Assembly (NCBI GenBank): GCA_031282245.1
Contig: JAITEB010000028.1
Coordinates: 1-64,000, forward strand
DNA length: 64,000 bases
Origin: Oscillospiraceae bacterium
GTDB lineage: Bacteria; Bacillota; Clostridia; Oscillospirales; Ruminococcaceae
Direction of reading: 5' to 3'
Positions 16,954 through 26,091 of this stretch are shown here, piece by piece; position 1 is the stretch's first letter; every line of letters begins with the position of its first letter. The notes under the pieces were generated by a model. The model searched no databases. It had not been told where the DNA came from and saw nothing but the letters and a program-made list of their open reading frames with translations. A program made the translations under genes and the position numbers.

Positions 16954-17478
16954 GTGACTGTGTTTAAAATCATGGATAAACTAAAACCATTTTATGACGC
17001 GTTTTATAAAGTCGTTATGTTAATTTGCAAGCTGCTGCTGATTATAGATATCATGATCACCGCTATGGCGGTGGCGGGCCGTTATATTTCTTTTATTCCC
17101 GACCCCGCGTGGAGCGAGGAGGTCGTGCTTACCTGTATGGCTTATATGGCTGTCATCAGCGCGGCACTGGCGCTGCGCCGCAACGCCCATATCCGCATGA
17201 CGGCGCTGGACGCTTATCTGCCGAAAAGGGTAGTGCAGACGCTTGATGTGATTGCCGACCTTGCCGTTATAGCTTTCGCTTTAATTATGATCGGCGAGGG
17301 CTGGAAATACTGCATCGGCATCGGCAGCAAGGGCTTTTACACAAGCTTGCCGTGGCTGTCCAAGTTTTGGCAGTATTTTCCCATCCCGCTGGCCGGCGTC
17401 GCCATGATTATTTTTGAGCTGGAAACGCTTTGCAATCATATTAAAGTTTTTTTCATAAAGGAGGCTGAAGCGAAATGA
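16954..17478 (+). CDS. dctQ: TRAP transporter small permease subunit (DctQ family)
   Basis: A 174-residue integral membrane protein with four helices (about 16-38, 50-70, 90-110 and 128-152), the DctQ layout. The motif SEEVVLTCMAYMAVISAALALRR-like region around residues 45-68, with the Trp-Ser-Glu-Glu stretch, is characteristic. I start it at the GTG at 16954, which has AAGGAGG 7 nt upstream; a longer frame reading through the stem-loop region is not credible. It overlaps dctM by 4 nt (ATGA), so the two membrane subunits are translationally coupled. Confidence 0.9.
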   Translation: MTVFKIMDKLKPFYDAFYKVVMLICKLLLIIDIMITAMAVAGRYISFIPDPAWSEEVVLTCMAYMAVISAALALRRNAHIRMTALDAYLPKRVVQTLDVIADLAVIAFALIMIGEGWKYCIGIGSKGFYTSLPWLSKFWQYFPIPLAGVAMIIFELETLCNHIKVFFIKEAEAK

Positions 17479-18770
17479 CACAGGAATCTATTGCGATATT
17501 GATTCTTCTGGGCGGATTTTTCCTGATGATATTGCTGCGTTTCCAAATCGCGTACGCGGTCGGCATCTCCACCGCGATTTGCCTGTTGTATCTTGGTTTG
17601 CCTCTGGCCACTATCTGCCAGCAGATGGTAAAGGGTATAAGCTCGTTCAGCCTGATGGCTGTGCCGTTTTTTATTACCATGGGCGTTTTGATGGGCACCG
17701 GCGGCATATCGGAGAAGCTGATTGCCCTGGCGGATTCCCTTGTGGGCTGGATGCGCGGCGGCATGGCCATGGTGAACATTGTGGCCTCATACTTTTTCGG
17801 GGGTATATCCGGTTCCGCCGCGGCCGATACGGCTTCTCTCGGCTCAATTCTGATTCCAATGATGGTGGAGCAGGGTTATGACGACGACTTTTCCACAGCC
17901 GTTACGATAACCTCTTCCTGCGAGGGGCTTTTAGTGCCTCCCAGCCACAACATGGTCATCTACGCCACCACCGCGGGCGGCGTTTCGGTCGGCAGCCTGT
18001 TCCTTGCCGGTTACATACCCGGGGCGGTTCTGGCGCTGTCGCTTATGATCGGTTCTTATATTATTGCCGTTAAGCGCAATTATCCCAAAGGCGAAAAGTT
18101 CAGACTCATAAATTTCTTTAAGCAGGTGGGGACCTCATTTTGGGCCTTGGCCGCTGTTATTATAGTGGTGTTCGGCGTTGTGTTCGGCTGGTTCACCGCA
18201 ACCGAATCCGCCGCGATTGCGGTTATTTACAGTTTGTTTGTCAGCGTTTTTATCTATAAGGGACTTAACTGGAAAGGCGTATGGGCTGTTCTTGACGAGT
18301 GCGTCAACACGCTGTCTATCGTTTTGATACTGATTGCGACCTCCGCCGCGTTCGGCTACTGCCTGACTTATTTGCATGTTCCGAGTATGGCCGCCAGCGC
18401 CATTACTACTCTGACTGACAACCATATTATTATTCTGCTGCTCATCAATCTTATACTGCTTGTGCTTGGCTGTATCATGGATATGGCCCCCATCATTCTT
18501 ATAGCCACGCCGATATTGCTGCCTTTGGCTGTCGCCGCCGGCGTACATCCCATCCAGTTCGGTATAATGGTCGTGCTCAACTGCGGCATCGGCCTGCTCA
18601 CCCCGCCTGTCGGCGCGGTGCTTTTCATTGGCTCCGCCGTGTCCAAGATATCGATAGAGCGCATAGTAAAGGCGACTCTGCCGTTTTATATATGCATGAT
18701 CGTCACCCTGCTGCTCATCACATTTATCCCGGAAATCAGTATGTTCCTGCCAAATTTATTCGCGAAATAA
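17475..18770 (+). CDS. dctM: TRAP transporter large permease subunit (DctM family)
   Basis: The 431-residue channel-forming subunit, with about 12 hydrophobic segments. Family motifs are FFGGISGSAAADTASLGSIL around residues 113-132, the SCEGLLVPPSHNMVIYA stretch around 150 (where most relatives have IGxIIPPS), and GLLTPPVGAVLF around 378. It uses a Na+ gradient to move substrate handed over by DctP. The start overlaps the dctQ stop. uxuA begins 22 nt after its stop. Confidence 0.94.
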   Translation: MTQESIAILILLGGFFLMILLRFQIAYAVGISTAICLLYLGLPLATICQQMVKGISSFSLMAVPFFITMGVLMGTGGISEKLIALADSLVGWMRGGMAMVNIVASYFFGGISGSAAADTASLGSILIPMMVEQGYDDDFSTAVTITSSCEGLLVPPSHNMVIYATTAGGVSVGSLFLAGYIPGAVLALSLMIGSYIIAVKRNYPKGEKFRLINFFKQVGTSFWALAAVIIVVFGVVFGWFTATESAAIAVIYSLFVSVFIYKGLNWKGVWAVLDECVNTLSIVLILIATSAAFGYCLTYLHVPSMAASAITTLTDNHIIILLLINLILLVLGCIMDMAPIILIATPILLPLAVAAGVHPIQFGIMVVLNCGIGLLTPPVGAVLFIGSAVSKISIERIVKATLPFYICMIVTLLLITFIPEISMFLPNLFAK

Positions 18771-18791
18771 GCGTGTGTGAGGTACCATGTT

Positions 18792-19868
18792 ATGAAAATG
18801 ACGTTTAGATGGTTTGGCCAAAAAAGCGATTCCGTCTCACTAAAACAAATAAAGCAAATTCCCGGCATGACCGGCGTGATGGGCTTTCTGGACTATAAGG
18901 CCGCCGGAGAGGTATGGACCGAGGAGGAAATCAGGGCTTATATCGGAGAGGTGCGCGCCGCCGGCCTGGAGTGCGAGGTAATCGAAAGCGTGAACGTCCA
19001 CGAGGATATCAAGATGGGGCTTCCCTCCCGTGACGCTTACATCGAAAGCTATAAAGCCACTATCCGCAATCTGGCCAAATACGGCGTAAAAGTTATTGTG
19101 TATAATTTTATGCCCGTGTTCGACTGGCTTCGAACCGACCTTGCCCGCGTTATACCCGAGGACGGCTCCAACAGCCTGTATTTTGACGAAAAGGATCTGG
19201 GCGATATGGGCCCGCTGGACATCGTGCGCAGAACCGCCGAGGCTTCAAAGGGCTTCTCGCTTCCCGGCTGGGAACCCGAGCGTATGGCGGAGCTGGAAAC
19301 TACCCTGAAGCGCTATGAAGGCATGACGGCCGACGGGCTTCGCGAAAGCTTCAAATATTTTTTGGAGGCCATCATGCCCGTCTGTGAGGAGTGCGGCGTG
19401 GTGATGGCGTGCCATCCGGACGACCCCGCGTGGCCGATTTTCGGTCTGCCGCGCGTCGTCCACAGCATGGAAGACTTTGAAAAGCTTGTCGCGCTTCATC
19501 CTTCGCCGAACAACAGCATATGCCTGTGCACCGGTTCGCTCGGCTCCAACCCGGAAAACGATATCCCGGCGATTGTGCGCCGCTTCGGCGCGATGGGGCG
19601 TATCAGCTGTCTGCATATCCGCAACGTCAAGCACCTTGGGCCTCGCGTTTTCCGCGAATCCAGCCATCTTTCCTCCGACGGCGATTTGGATATGTACGAG
19701 ATTGTAAAGGCTATGCACGATACCTGTCCCGGCGCATATGTCCGCCCGGATCACGGGCGCACAATCTGGGACGAGGAGGGGCGGCCAGGCTACGGGCTAT
19801 ATGACCGGGCATTGGGCGCGGCTTATCTTAACGGATTGTGGGAAGCGATTGACAAGGCTTCCAAGTAG
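18792..19868 (+). CDS. uxuA: Mannonate dehydratase
   Basis: Converts D-mannonate to 2-keto-3-deoxygluconate. The 358-residue length is typical for UxuA. Signature segments are MTFRWFGQ at the start, [15 protein letters not shown] (about 106-120), [17 protein letters not shown] (about 204-220), [12 protein letters not shown] and HIRNVK, which contribute His, Cys and Asp ligands to the catalytic metal. GTGAGG lies 9 nt before the chosen ATG; an in-frame GTG at 18777 is inside that ribosome-binding region. Second enzymatic step of the cluster after UxuB. Confidence 0.94.
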   Translation: MKMTFRWFGQKSDSVSLKQIKQIPGMTGVMGFLDYKAAGEVWTEEEIRAYIGEVRAAGLECEVIESVNVHEDIKMGLPSRDAYIESYKATIRNLAKYGVKVIVYNFMPVFDWLRTDLARVIPEDGSNSLYFDEKDLGDMGPLDIVRRTAEASKGFSLPGWEPERMAELETTLKRYEGMTADGLRESFKYFLEAIMPVCEECGVVMACHPDDPAWPIFGLPRVVHSMEDFEKLVALHPSPNNSICLCTGSLGSNPENDIPAIVRRFGAMGRISCLHIRNVKHLGPRVFRESSHLSSDGDLDMYEIVKAMHDTCPGAYVRPDHGRTIWDEEGRPGYGLYDRALGAAYLNGLWEAIDKASK

Positions 19869-19972
19869 AAAATTGCAGGTCCGCATGACTTACACGTGTG
19901 ACGCACGGGCTTCTTTGGCATACGGCGCCGCCGTATAATTTAGGAAGAGAAGCAGGAAAGGAGGTTCGCGCC

Positions 19973-21583
19973 ATGATTATGAATGCGCAAAATCTGCGCG
20001 GCAATGCCGGATGGGAGGCCGCGGGAGTCGCTCTTCCCCGCTATGACGTTTCCGCGATGATCGACAAAACCAAAGCGTCGCCGGTTTGGGCGCACTTCGG
20101 CGCAGGGAATATTTTCAGGGGCTTTGTCGCCGCGCTGCAACAGCGGCTGCTAAACGAGGGCCGCGCCGAAAAGGGCATTGTCGTCGCGGAGACGTTTGAT
20201 TACGAAATTATCGACAGAGTTTACACGCCGTTTGACAATCTTACTATGAATGTGACTTTAAACCCGGACGCGACTATCCGCTGCGAGATAATAGCTTCAG
20301 TGGCGGAAGCCCTGAAAGCGGACTCGGGAGATTCCGCGCGGATGAACCGGCTTGCTGAAATCTTTACCGACCCCGGCTTGCAGCTGTTCAGCCTGACAAT
20401 CACGGAAAAGGGCTATGCCCTCACTCGGGCGGACGGCGGCAGGCTGCCCGTGGTCAAAGCCGACATGGCGGAGGGTCCGGAGAGAGCGCGGCATGTCATG
20501 AGCGTTATAACCGCGCTGCTGTACAGACGGTATATGGCCGGCCAGCGCCCCATTGCGGCGGTCAGCATGGATAACTGCTCCCGCAACGGCGAAAAGCTTA
20601 AAGAAAGCGTCACAGATATCGCAAGGGCATGGGCGGCCAACGGCTTTGTTGACGGCGGCTTTTTAGATTATCTTGCCGATGAAAGCAAGGTTTCTTTCCC
20701 ATGGAGCATGATTGACAAAATCACGCCGCGCCCGTCCCAGGCGGTGGCGGATATGCTCGCCAAATCCGGCGTTGAGGAAATGAGGCTTGTCGTCACCGAA
20801 AAAAACACTTATACCGCGCCGTTTGTGAACGCAGAACGCCCGCAGTATCTGGTTATAGAAGATAAATTCCCCAACGGCCGTCCGGCGCTTGAGAAAGCGG
20901 GGGTCTATCTCGCCGACCGCGAAACCGTCAACAAAGTTGAGCGCATGAAGGTGACGGCCTGTCTTAACCCGCTGCACACCGCGATGAGCGTGTACGGCTG
21001 TCTGCTCGGCTATACGCTGATCAGCGAGGAAATGAAGGACGCGGATATCGTCGCGCTTATACGGCGGCTTGGATACGTCGAGGGGCTGCCCGTTGTGACC
21101 GACCCGGGCATACTCTCCCCCAGGGCGTTTATCGACGAAGTGGTGACCGAGCGTCTGCCGAACCCGTTTATGCCCGACGACCCCCGCCGTATCGCCACCG
21201 ACACCTCGCAGAAGGTCGGAATCCGTTTCGGCGAGACTATAAAAAGCTACCTGGCCCTGGGACGCGACCTAGACTCGCTGACCGCTATACCGCTTGCAAT
21301 CGCGGGCTGGTTCAGGTATCTGCTGGCTGTTGACGACGGCGGAAACGCGATGGAGGTTTCGCCCGATCCGATGAAGGACGAATTGCAGGCGCAGCTTTCC
21401 GGCGTGGTTTGGAATGACCCCGCCAGCTATTCCGGGCAAATCCGCGGGATATTAGCCAATCCTGTGATTTTTGGCTCCGACCTTACAAAAACCGTTTTGG
21501 CGGACAAAATAGAAACTATCTTCGCCGAGGAGCTGGCCGGGCCGGGTGCGGCGCGCGCGGTTCTTCGCAGGTATCTTGCCTGA
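19973..21583 (+). CDS. uxuB: Fructuronate reductase (mannitol dehydrogenase family)
   Basis: NAD(H)-dependent reductase of the polyol-specific long-chain dehydrogenase family, 536 residues. The N-terminal VWAHFGAGNIFRGF segment (about 37-50) is the nucleotide-binding motif. The centre has MDNCSRNGEKLK and FPWSMIDKITPRP, and the catalytic-lysine region is ERMKVTACLNPLHTAMSVYG, all typical. Placed between uxuA and uxaC, fructuronate to mannonate is the most likely reaction, rather than mannitol or tagaturonate. AAAGGAGG lies 8 nt before the ATG. A 104-nt gap separates it from uxuA. Confidence 0.9.
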   Translation: MIMNAQNLRGNAGWEAAGVALPRYDVSAMIDKTKASPVWAHFGAGNIFRGFVAALQQRLLNEGRAEKGIVVAETFDYEIIDRVYTPFDNLTMNVTLNPDATIRCEIIASVAEALKADSGDSARMNRLAEIFTDPGLQLFSLTITEKGYALTRADGGRLPVVKADMAEGPERARHVMSVITALLYRRYMAGQRPIAAVSMDNCSRNGEKLKESVTDIARAWAANGFVDGGFLDYLADESKVSFPWSMIDKITPRPSQAVADMLAKSGVEEMRLVVTEKNTYTAPFVNAERPQYLVIEDKFPNGRPALEKAGVYLADRETVNKVERMKVTACLNPLHTAMSVYGCLLGYTLISEEMKDADIVALIRRLGYVEGLPVVTDPGILSPRAFIDEVVTERLPNPFMPDDPRRIATDTSQKVGIRFGETIKSYLALGRDLDSLTAIPLAIAGWFRYLLAVDDGGNAMEVSPDPMKDELQAQLSGVVWNDPASYSGQIRGILANPVIFGSDLTKTVLADKIETIFAEELAGPGAARAVLRRYLA

Positions 21584-21651
21584 AGCCGGTTATGCCGCGA
21601 TTTTAATTTTTTTCTGATAAGCTTTTAGAGAAAAACAAATGAGGAATAGCA

Positions 21652-22329
21652 ATGCACGTCACAAAACGTTACGCGCATGAATCCAGGCGCGATTACGCCT
21701 TGCGCATAATTAAGGATAACATTATCCGCCTGGATCTGGAGCCGGGCAGCATGGTAAGCGAAAACGAGCTTGCCTCGGAGCTTGGCTTGTCGCGCGGGCC
21801 GGTGCGCGAAGCCCTTATGGAACTTGCCAAGGTAAAAATAGTGGATATTTACCCGCAGCGCGGCAGCGTTATTTCAAAAGTCAATTACGACCTTATCGAG
21901 GAAGCCTGTTTCCTGCGCGAAACGCTGGAGACCGCGGTGGCGGAGCGCTGCTGTTTGCAGGGCTTGCGGCCGGAGCATTTGTCCGCGCTGCGGGAAAACG
22001 TAAAGCTTCAGCAATTTTATCTGGAAAACCACAACCGCGACAGGCTTTGGGATCTGGATGACGACTTTCACCGCCGCCTGTTTTCCAGCGCGAACCTGAC
22101 GCAGGTATATATCCTCATGAACAGCATGATGGTCCATTTCGACCGCGTGCGCGCTATGTCTCTCGTCGCGGTTCGGGAAATCAGATTTGTGGAGGATCAC
22201 CGCGTTATTTTGGAGACAATCGTCAAAGGCGATTCCGAAGCCGCGAAACAATTGGTGCACAGTCATCTGACCCGTTATCAAGTGGATAAAAGAGAAATCT
22301 ATGCGAAATATCCGCAATATTTAAAGTGA
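21652..22329 (+). CDS. GntR-family transcriptional regulator, FCD domain
   Basis: A 225-residue regulator. The winged helix lies at about 12-75 (MVSENELASELGLSRGPVRE, then VKIVDIYPQRGSVIS), and a helical FCD ligand domain at about 85-215 retains metal-site residues in DDDFHRRLF, EDHRVIL and VHSHL. Regulators of this class are common in uronate clusters and respond to a pathway intermediate. Its position between uxuB and uxaC suggests local control, and the palindrome over the dctP -35 is the candidate operator. Confidence 0.93.
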   Translation: MHVTKRYAHESRRDYALRIIKDNIIRLDLEPGSMVSENELASELGLSRGPVREALMELAKVKIVDIYPQRGSVISKVNYDLIEEACFLRETLETAVAERCCLQGLRPEHLSALRENVKLQQFYLENHNRDRLWDLDDDFHRRLFSSANLTQVYILMNSMMVHFDRVRAMSLVAVREIRFVEDHRVILETIVKGDSEAAKQLVHSHLTRYQVDKREIYAKYPQYLK

Positions 22330-22362
22330 TTGCCGAAATTTTATAACGCAAGGAGAACAGAC

Positions 22363-23778
22363 ATGGTTAATTTTATGAATGAAGATTTCCTGCTTAAAAC
22401 CGAATCGGCCGCAAGACTGTATCACGAACACGCGGAAAAAATGCCTGTTATCGACTACCATTGCCATATTAATCCCGAGGACATCGCGCGGGACAAGCGC
22501 TATACGTCTATTTCAGACGTTTGGCTTGGCGGCGACCACTACAAGTGGCGGCTGATTCGCGCAAACGGCACGCCCGAAAGCGGCGTCACGGGAGCGCTCG
22601 GCGAGGATCCCTTCTTGCTGTTCCAAAGCTTCGCCGCGGCGCTGCCCAGGGCTATAGGCAACCCGGTGTATCACTGGACTTATCTTGAGCTTAAACGCTA
22701 TTTCGGCATCGAAAAGCAGCTGACGCCGGAGACGGCCAGAGAGATTTTTGACGCGTGCAACAAAAAGCTGGCCGAACCCGGCATGAGCGCGCGCGGGCTT
22801 ATAGACCAAAGCAATGTCCGGCTTATCTGCACCACCGACGACCCGACAGACAATCTGGAATATCACAGGCAAATAGCCGGGGACAAAACCTGCAAGGTAA
22901 AGGTGCTGCCGGCTTTCCGCCCGGACAAGGCCGTCAATATTAGAAATCCCGAATTTGCCGGATACATAGCGAAGCTGGCGGAGGTCAGCGGCGTGGAAAT
23001 CACCGACTTCGCCTCGCTGTGCCGCGCGCTGGACAGTCGGATTGATTTCTTTAACGCAATGGGCTGCCGCGCTTCCGACCACGGGCTGGAAAGCTGTATT
23101 TACGCCACGGCAAGCCAGGCCGAACTGGACGCCATTTTGAGCGCGGCTCTCGGCGGGGAGGCCGTCTCGCCTCAGCGCGCCGAGCAGTACAGCGCCGCCG
23201 TGCTGCTGCATCTGGGGCGGCGCTACCACGAGCTTGGCTGGGTAATGCAAATACACTTCGGGTGCAAGCGCAACAACAATTCCCGCATGTTCAGGCAGCT
23301 GGGCGCGGATACCGGCTTTGATTCCATGAACGGCAGCGGGGAGCCTTACAAACTTTCGGATTTTCTGGACGCCCTGGATTGTACCGGGCAGCTGCCGCGA
23401 ATGGTGCTCTACAGCCTCAACCCCGCCGACAGCGAAATAATCGCCACAATTGCGGGCTGTTTTATGGCCGACGCGGGCTGCCCCGGCAAAATCCAGCTTG
23501 GCGCGGCGTGGTGGTTTAACGACACCAAGTCCGGCATGGAAAAACAGCTTCTCGACTACGCGAACGGCACGCTTCTCGGGAATTTTGTGGGAATGCTCAC
23601 CGACAGCCGCAGCTTTTTGTCGTATACGCGGCACGAGTATTTCCGCCGCATCCTCTGCAATTTCCTCGGCAAGCTTGTAGAGGACGGAGAATACGCCGCC
23701 GATTTTGACACTCTGGGGCGCATTGTCGAGGACATATGCTATAACAACACCGCGCGTTTTTTCGGGTTCGGCATTTAA
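22363..23778 (+). CDS. uxaC: Uronate isomerase (glucuronate/galacturonate isomerase)
   Basis: Amidohydrolase-superfamily enzyme converting D-glucuronate to D-fructuronate, or D-galacturonate to D-tagaturonate. The 471-residue protein has the family HxH metal motif at H33 and H35 in IDYHCHINPED, and conserved segments TTDDPTD, GWVMQIHFGCKRNNNSRM and GMLTDSRSFLSYTRHEYFRR near the end. AAGGAG lies 7 nt before the ATG at 22363. It is the last gene of the cluster and is followed by a terminator. It catalyses the first step after import. Confidence 0.96.
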   Translation: MVNFMNEDFLLKTESAARLYHEHAEKMPVIDYHCHINPEDIARDKRYTSISDVWLGGDHYKWRLIRANGTPESGVTGALGEDPFLLFQSFAAALPRAIGNPVYHWTYLELKRYFGIEKQLTPETAREIFDACNKKLAEPGMSARGLIDQSNVRLICTTDDPTDNLEYHRQIAGDKTCKVKVLPAFRPDKAVNIRNPEFAGYIAKLAEVSGVEITDFASLCRALDSRIDFFNAMGCRASDHGLESCIYATASQAELDAILSAALGGEAVSPQRAEQYSAAVLLHLGRRYHELGWVMQIHFGCKRNNNSRMFRQLGADTGFDSMNGSGEPYKLSDFLDALDCTGQLPRMVLYSLNPADSEIIATIAGCFMADAGCPGKIQLGAAWWFNDTKSGMEKQLLDYANGTLLGNFVGMLTDSRSFLSYTRHEYFRRILCNFLGKLVEDGEYAADFDTLGRIVEDICYNNTARFFGFGI

Positions 23779-23850
23779 CTTGAATTTCTCGCGCTATCAG
23801 GCGGCCGAAAGCTTATCTGGCTGAGGTGAGGCCAATAAGTACGATTATAA

Positions 23851-23882
23851 TTAACCCGCCCGGCGGTTGCCGGGCGGGTTAA
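23851..23882. terminator. Bidirectional terminator after uxaC
   Basis: TTAACCCGCCCG (23851-23862) and CGGGCGGGTTAA (23871-23882) make a perfect 12-bp stem with an 8-nt loop. It separates uxaC from the convergent cupin gene. Confidence 0.8.
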
Positions 23883-23932
23883 TTACAGTGAGAGCGGGCA
23901 CTGTTTTGGTGCGCAAGCTGCCCAAAACAGCA

Positions 23933-24280
23933 TTACTTGATGAAATCTTCGCGCATTGGAGTAAAAAAGTCCACGAGGATACCTTTTTCGAGACATACGC
24001 AGCCGTGCGTCACGCCGTTTTGCTTGAGCAGCGTATCGCCCTTTCGCACTACTTTTGTTTCGTTCTCAATCGTGAATTCAAAAACCCCCTCGGCAACATA
24101 GGTTATCTGGGTATGCGGGTGACTGTGCGGAGCGCCTGCCGCACCTTCTTCAAACATATTTTCCACGCACATCATTTCGTCACAGTAGGCAAGGATTTTT
24201 CTTTCTACGCCCGGCGCCGCCTGTTCGCCGTCGATATCGGCGTTAAATACCCAGCGCCGGTTTTTTTCAGTAATAGCCAT
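23933..24280 (-). CDS. kdgF: KdgF-like cupin
   Basis: A single-domain cupin of 115 residues. The metal-binding motif is HSHPHTQ, giving H52, H54, H56 and Q58, with a later His in GVTHG. The ending VDFFTPMREDFIK and the RKILAYCDEMM segment resemble KdgF, which speeds ring opening of 4,5-unsaturated uronates released from pectin or alginate. Convergent position beside a hexuronate catabolic operon supports this. Many other small cupins exist, so the specific call is moderate. AGGGGGG lies 11 nt before the ATG. Confidence 0.65.
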   Translation of the reverse strand: MAITEKNRRWVFNADIDGEQAAPGVERKILAYCDEMMCVENMFEEGAAGAPHSHPHTQITYVAEGVFEFTIENETKVVRKGDTLLKQNGVTHGCVCLEKGILVDFFTPMREDFIK

Positions 24281-24409
24281 TGCTGCCGTACCCCCCTATT
24301 AAAAATTTTGCTTGAAGTTTTATTGCATTATAGTTAAGCGATCATGAGTAGATCTTATCAAACAAAACAACCGGCGCTCTCTTATTGTGTTTTATTGATT
24401 TCGAGCAAC

Positions 24410-25099
24410 TTATTCATAACGGATATCCACAAAGCTGTCTTTCCCTGCGCCCGTTACTTCAATAGAAGTAATCGTTTTGTTCTCATGTTCCAGTGCGACT
24501 TCAACATGCTTTGTCACGATTCCAAGGTCGAACAGGTACAGCCGCCCCGGAAGCGCCCGCACAAACCCGCGCGCGTTGGACTGAATCATCACTTTGCCGT
24601 CCGTAAAAGTCAATCTCCACGGCTGAAAGTTGACGGCGGACGGCGCTATTCTCGCGGCGCGGGCAACTGCATTGTCCTCGTTTGATATGTCCGCGAGCTT
24701 TTTGCGTTTAAACTCGTTCTCGCCTGTCCTAAGCGGCACGTCAGTTTTGCCGAAACCGAGCAGAATGCGATAGTCGTTTTCCGCTTCTTTCGGTGAAGCC
24801 ATACCGCACCAAACGCTTCCGTAACCAACGCTTTGCAGCCACAAATCCACCCCTTGCAGCGTATATCCAATGTTGATCAGAGCCGGGTCATTATTGTCGG
24901 AACAAGCCAAAATAGCGTAAGGAGCCAAGCCTCCCTTGAGCTTGCCGCCGTCCGCAAGCTCAAACCGCGCCGGCTGCCCCGCAATTTGCTTTGCGCCATC
25001 GACATAGCCCTTGATTTCGTTCAATGCCGCCGCGTCAATCGGGGCTTTGTCGTAGCGCCGAACGCTCCTGCGAGCGAATATCGTTTCGTATAAAGTCAT
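24410..25099 (-). CDS. Nitroreductase-family FMN protein
   Basis: A 229-residue flavoprotein. FARRSVRRYD at 8-17 is the classical FMN-phosphate-binding start of the nitroreductase fold, and GYGSVWCGMASP with the APSAVNFQPWRL segment near 152-163 are further family features. The length suits the larger nitroreductases (TM1586-like) that form the active unit by internal duplication. The physiological substrate is not predictable. It lies upstream of the cupin on the same strand with a 129-nt gap, so co-transcription is possible but not shown. Confidence 0.85.
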   Translation of the reverse strand: MTLYETIFARRSVRRYDKAPIDAAALNEIKGYVDGAKQIAGQPARFELADGGKLKGGLAPYAILACSDNNDPALINIGYTLQGVDLWLQSVGYGSVWCGMASPKEAENDYRILLGFGKTDVPLRTGENEFKRKKLADISNEDNAVARAARIAPSAVNFQPWRLTFTDGKVMIQSNARGFVRALPGRLYLFDLGIVTKHVEVALEHENKTITSIEVTGAGKDSFVDIRYE

Positions 25100-25390
25100 T
25101 TCTGTACCCTCCGCATTGTTTATTAATTGCTTTATTTACAAGTTATCAACGTTATAGCATAGAAATACCCAAATTGCAATAGATTTTTTTCGTCTGTAAA
25201 ATATTAATAGGTTCGCCGGTTCTCGCCTTAAGCATAGATTTATAAAAAAATTTATATGCGACTTATATAAAAAACCGGTGAAAGCAAAACGCCGCATAAA
25301 TTTTTCATAATTATCGGATTGCGTATGTCAGATAACTGTGCTATTATAAATTAAATTAATTTATAATATACAAAAGCAGGGTTTGCAGAG

Positions 25391-26026
25391 ATGAAATTTT
25401 ATAATAACCGCCCCCCGCACGAGAAGGACTTATCGCCGGAAACGCTTGGCTATAAAAAAAGCAGGGGAATCAACAACTTTTTCGCCAAGCTGATTACGGC
25501 CCTCTGCTGTGCTTTCGGCTTAATGTGCCTCTCTTTTCTGGTGAGCGAATATATCTTCGGCTTGCCAGTACGGACAAGCTACAGTCTCCGGGAATTCTCA
25601 CTTTCTGTAATAATTAAGACTCTTGCTATTATGGTGATCTCCCGCATTGCGCTGCGCCGAGCGTTCACGCCGCGCGGACCGTTTTCAAAAAAGGCTGTAT
25701 ACGGCTATCTGGCGAACCCTCCCAAAATTTTCGCCTTTTATGACGGCGACATGTCAAAGCTTTGGAAACTTGTTCAAATTATAGCGCCGCTCGTTCTAAT
25801 CAATCTGTTTTGCCTGTTCAGCCTGAAATATAACTTTTTTGGCAGAAGGGGAAACGGATATTACATCCCCTTTTATTTGCTTTATCTCAACTCGGCGTTT
25901 TCGGCGCTGGATATATATGACTTTTTCCTGGCGCTTTTCCGGCCTGCGGGAAGCGTTTTCCGGGACTGGGGCGGCGCGCTCTATTACATGAGAAAAGACA
26001 GCTTTGATCGGTCGCTTTATAAATAA
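25391..26026 (+). CDS. Membrane protein of unknown function
   Basis: A 211-residue protein with about four hydrophobic segments (about 33-53, 68-87, 121-140 and 155-175) and a basic, Tyr/Arg-rich C-terminus. I see no enzyme motif. The coding sequence is preceded by a ribosome-binding site AGCAGGG and by a ~290-nt AT-rich stretch (25100-25390) in which I see no clear element. The ABC exporter starts 65 nt downstream on the same strand, so the two may be co-expressed. I do not recognise the family. Confidence 0.6.
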   Translation: MKFYNNRPPHEKDLSPETLGYKKSRGINNFFAKLITALCCAFGLMCLSFLVSEYIFGLPVRTSYSLREFSLSVIIKTLAIMVISRIALRRAFTPRGPFSKKAVYGYLANPPKIFAFYDGDMSKLWKLVQIIAPLVLINLFCLFSLKYNFFGRRGNGYYIPFYLLYLNSAFSALDIYDFFLALFRPAGSVFRDWGGALYYMRKDSFDRSLYK

Positions 26027-26091
26027 CGCCGCTTTTTCGCGCCATAATATTTACGCAGAGTCCGCAAAAATCCAGATAATGGGGAAATAAA

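Noticed and set aside
22513-23634. A 373-codon minus-strand open frame opposite uxaC
   Set aside because: Shadow of uxaC; the plus frame carries the HxH motif and full-length isomerase similarity.
25100-25390. Searched for a small gene or RNA in the gap before the membrane protein gene
   Set aside because: Only AT-rich sequence with short imperfect repeats; nothing with a ribosome-binding site or a stable fold.
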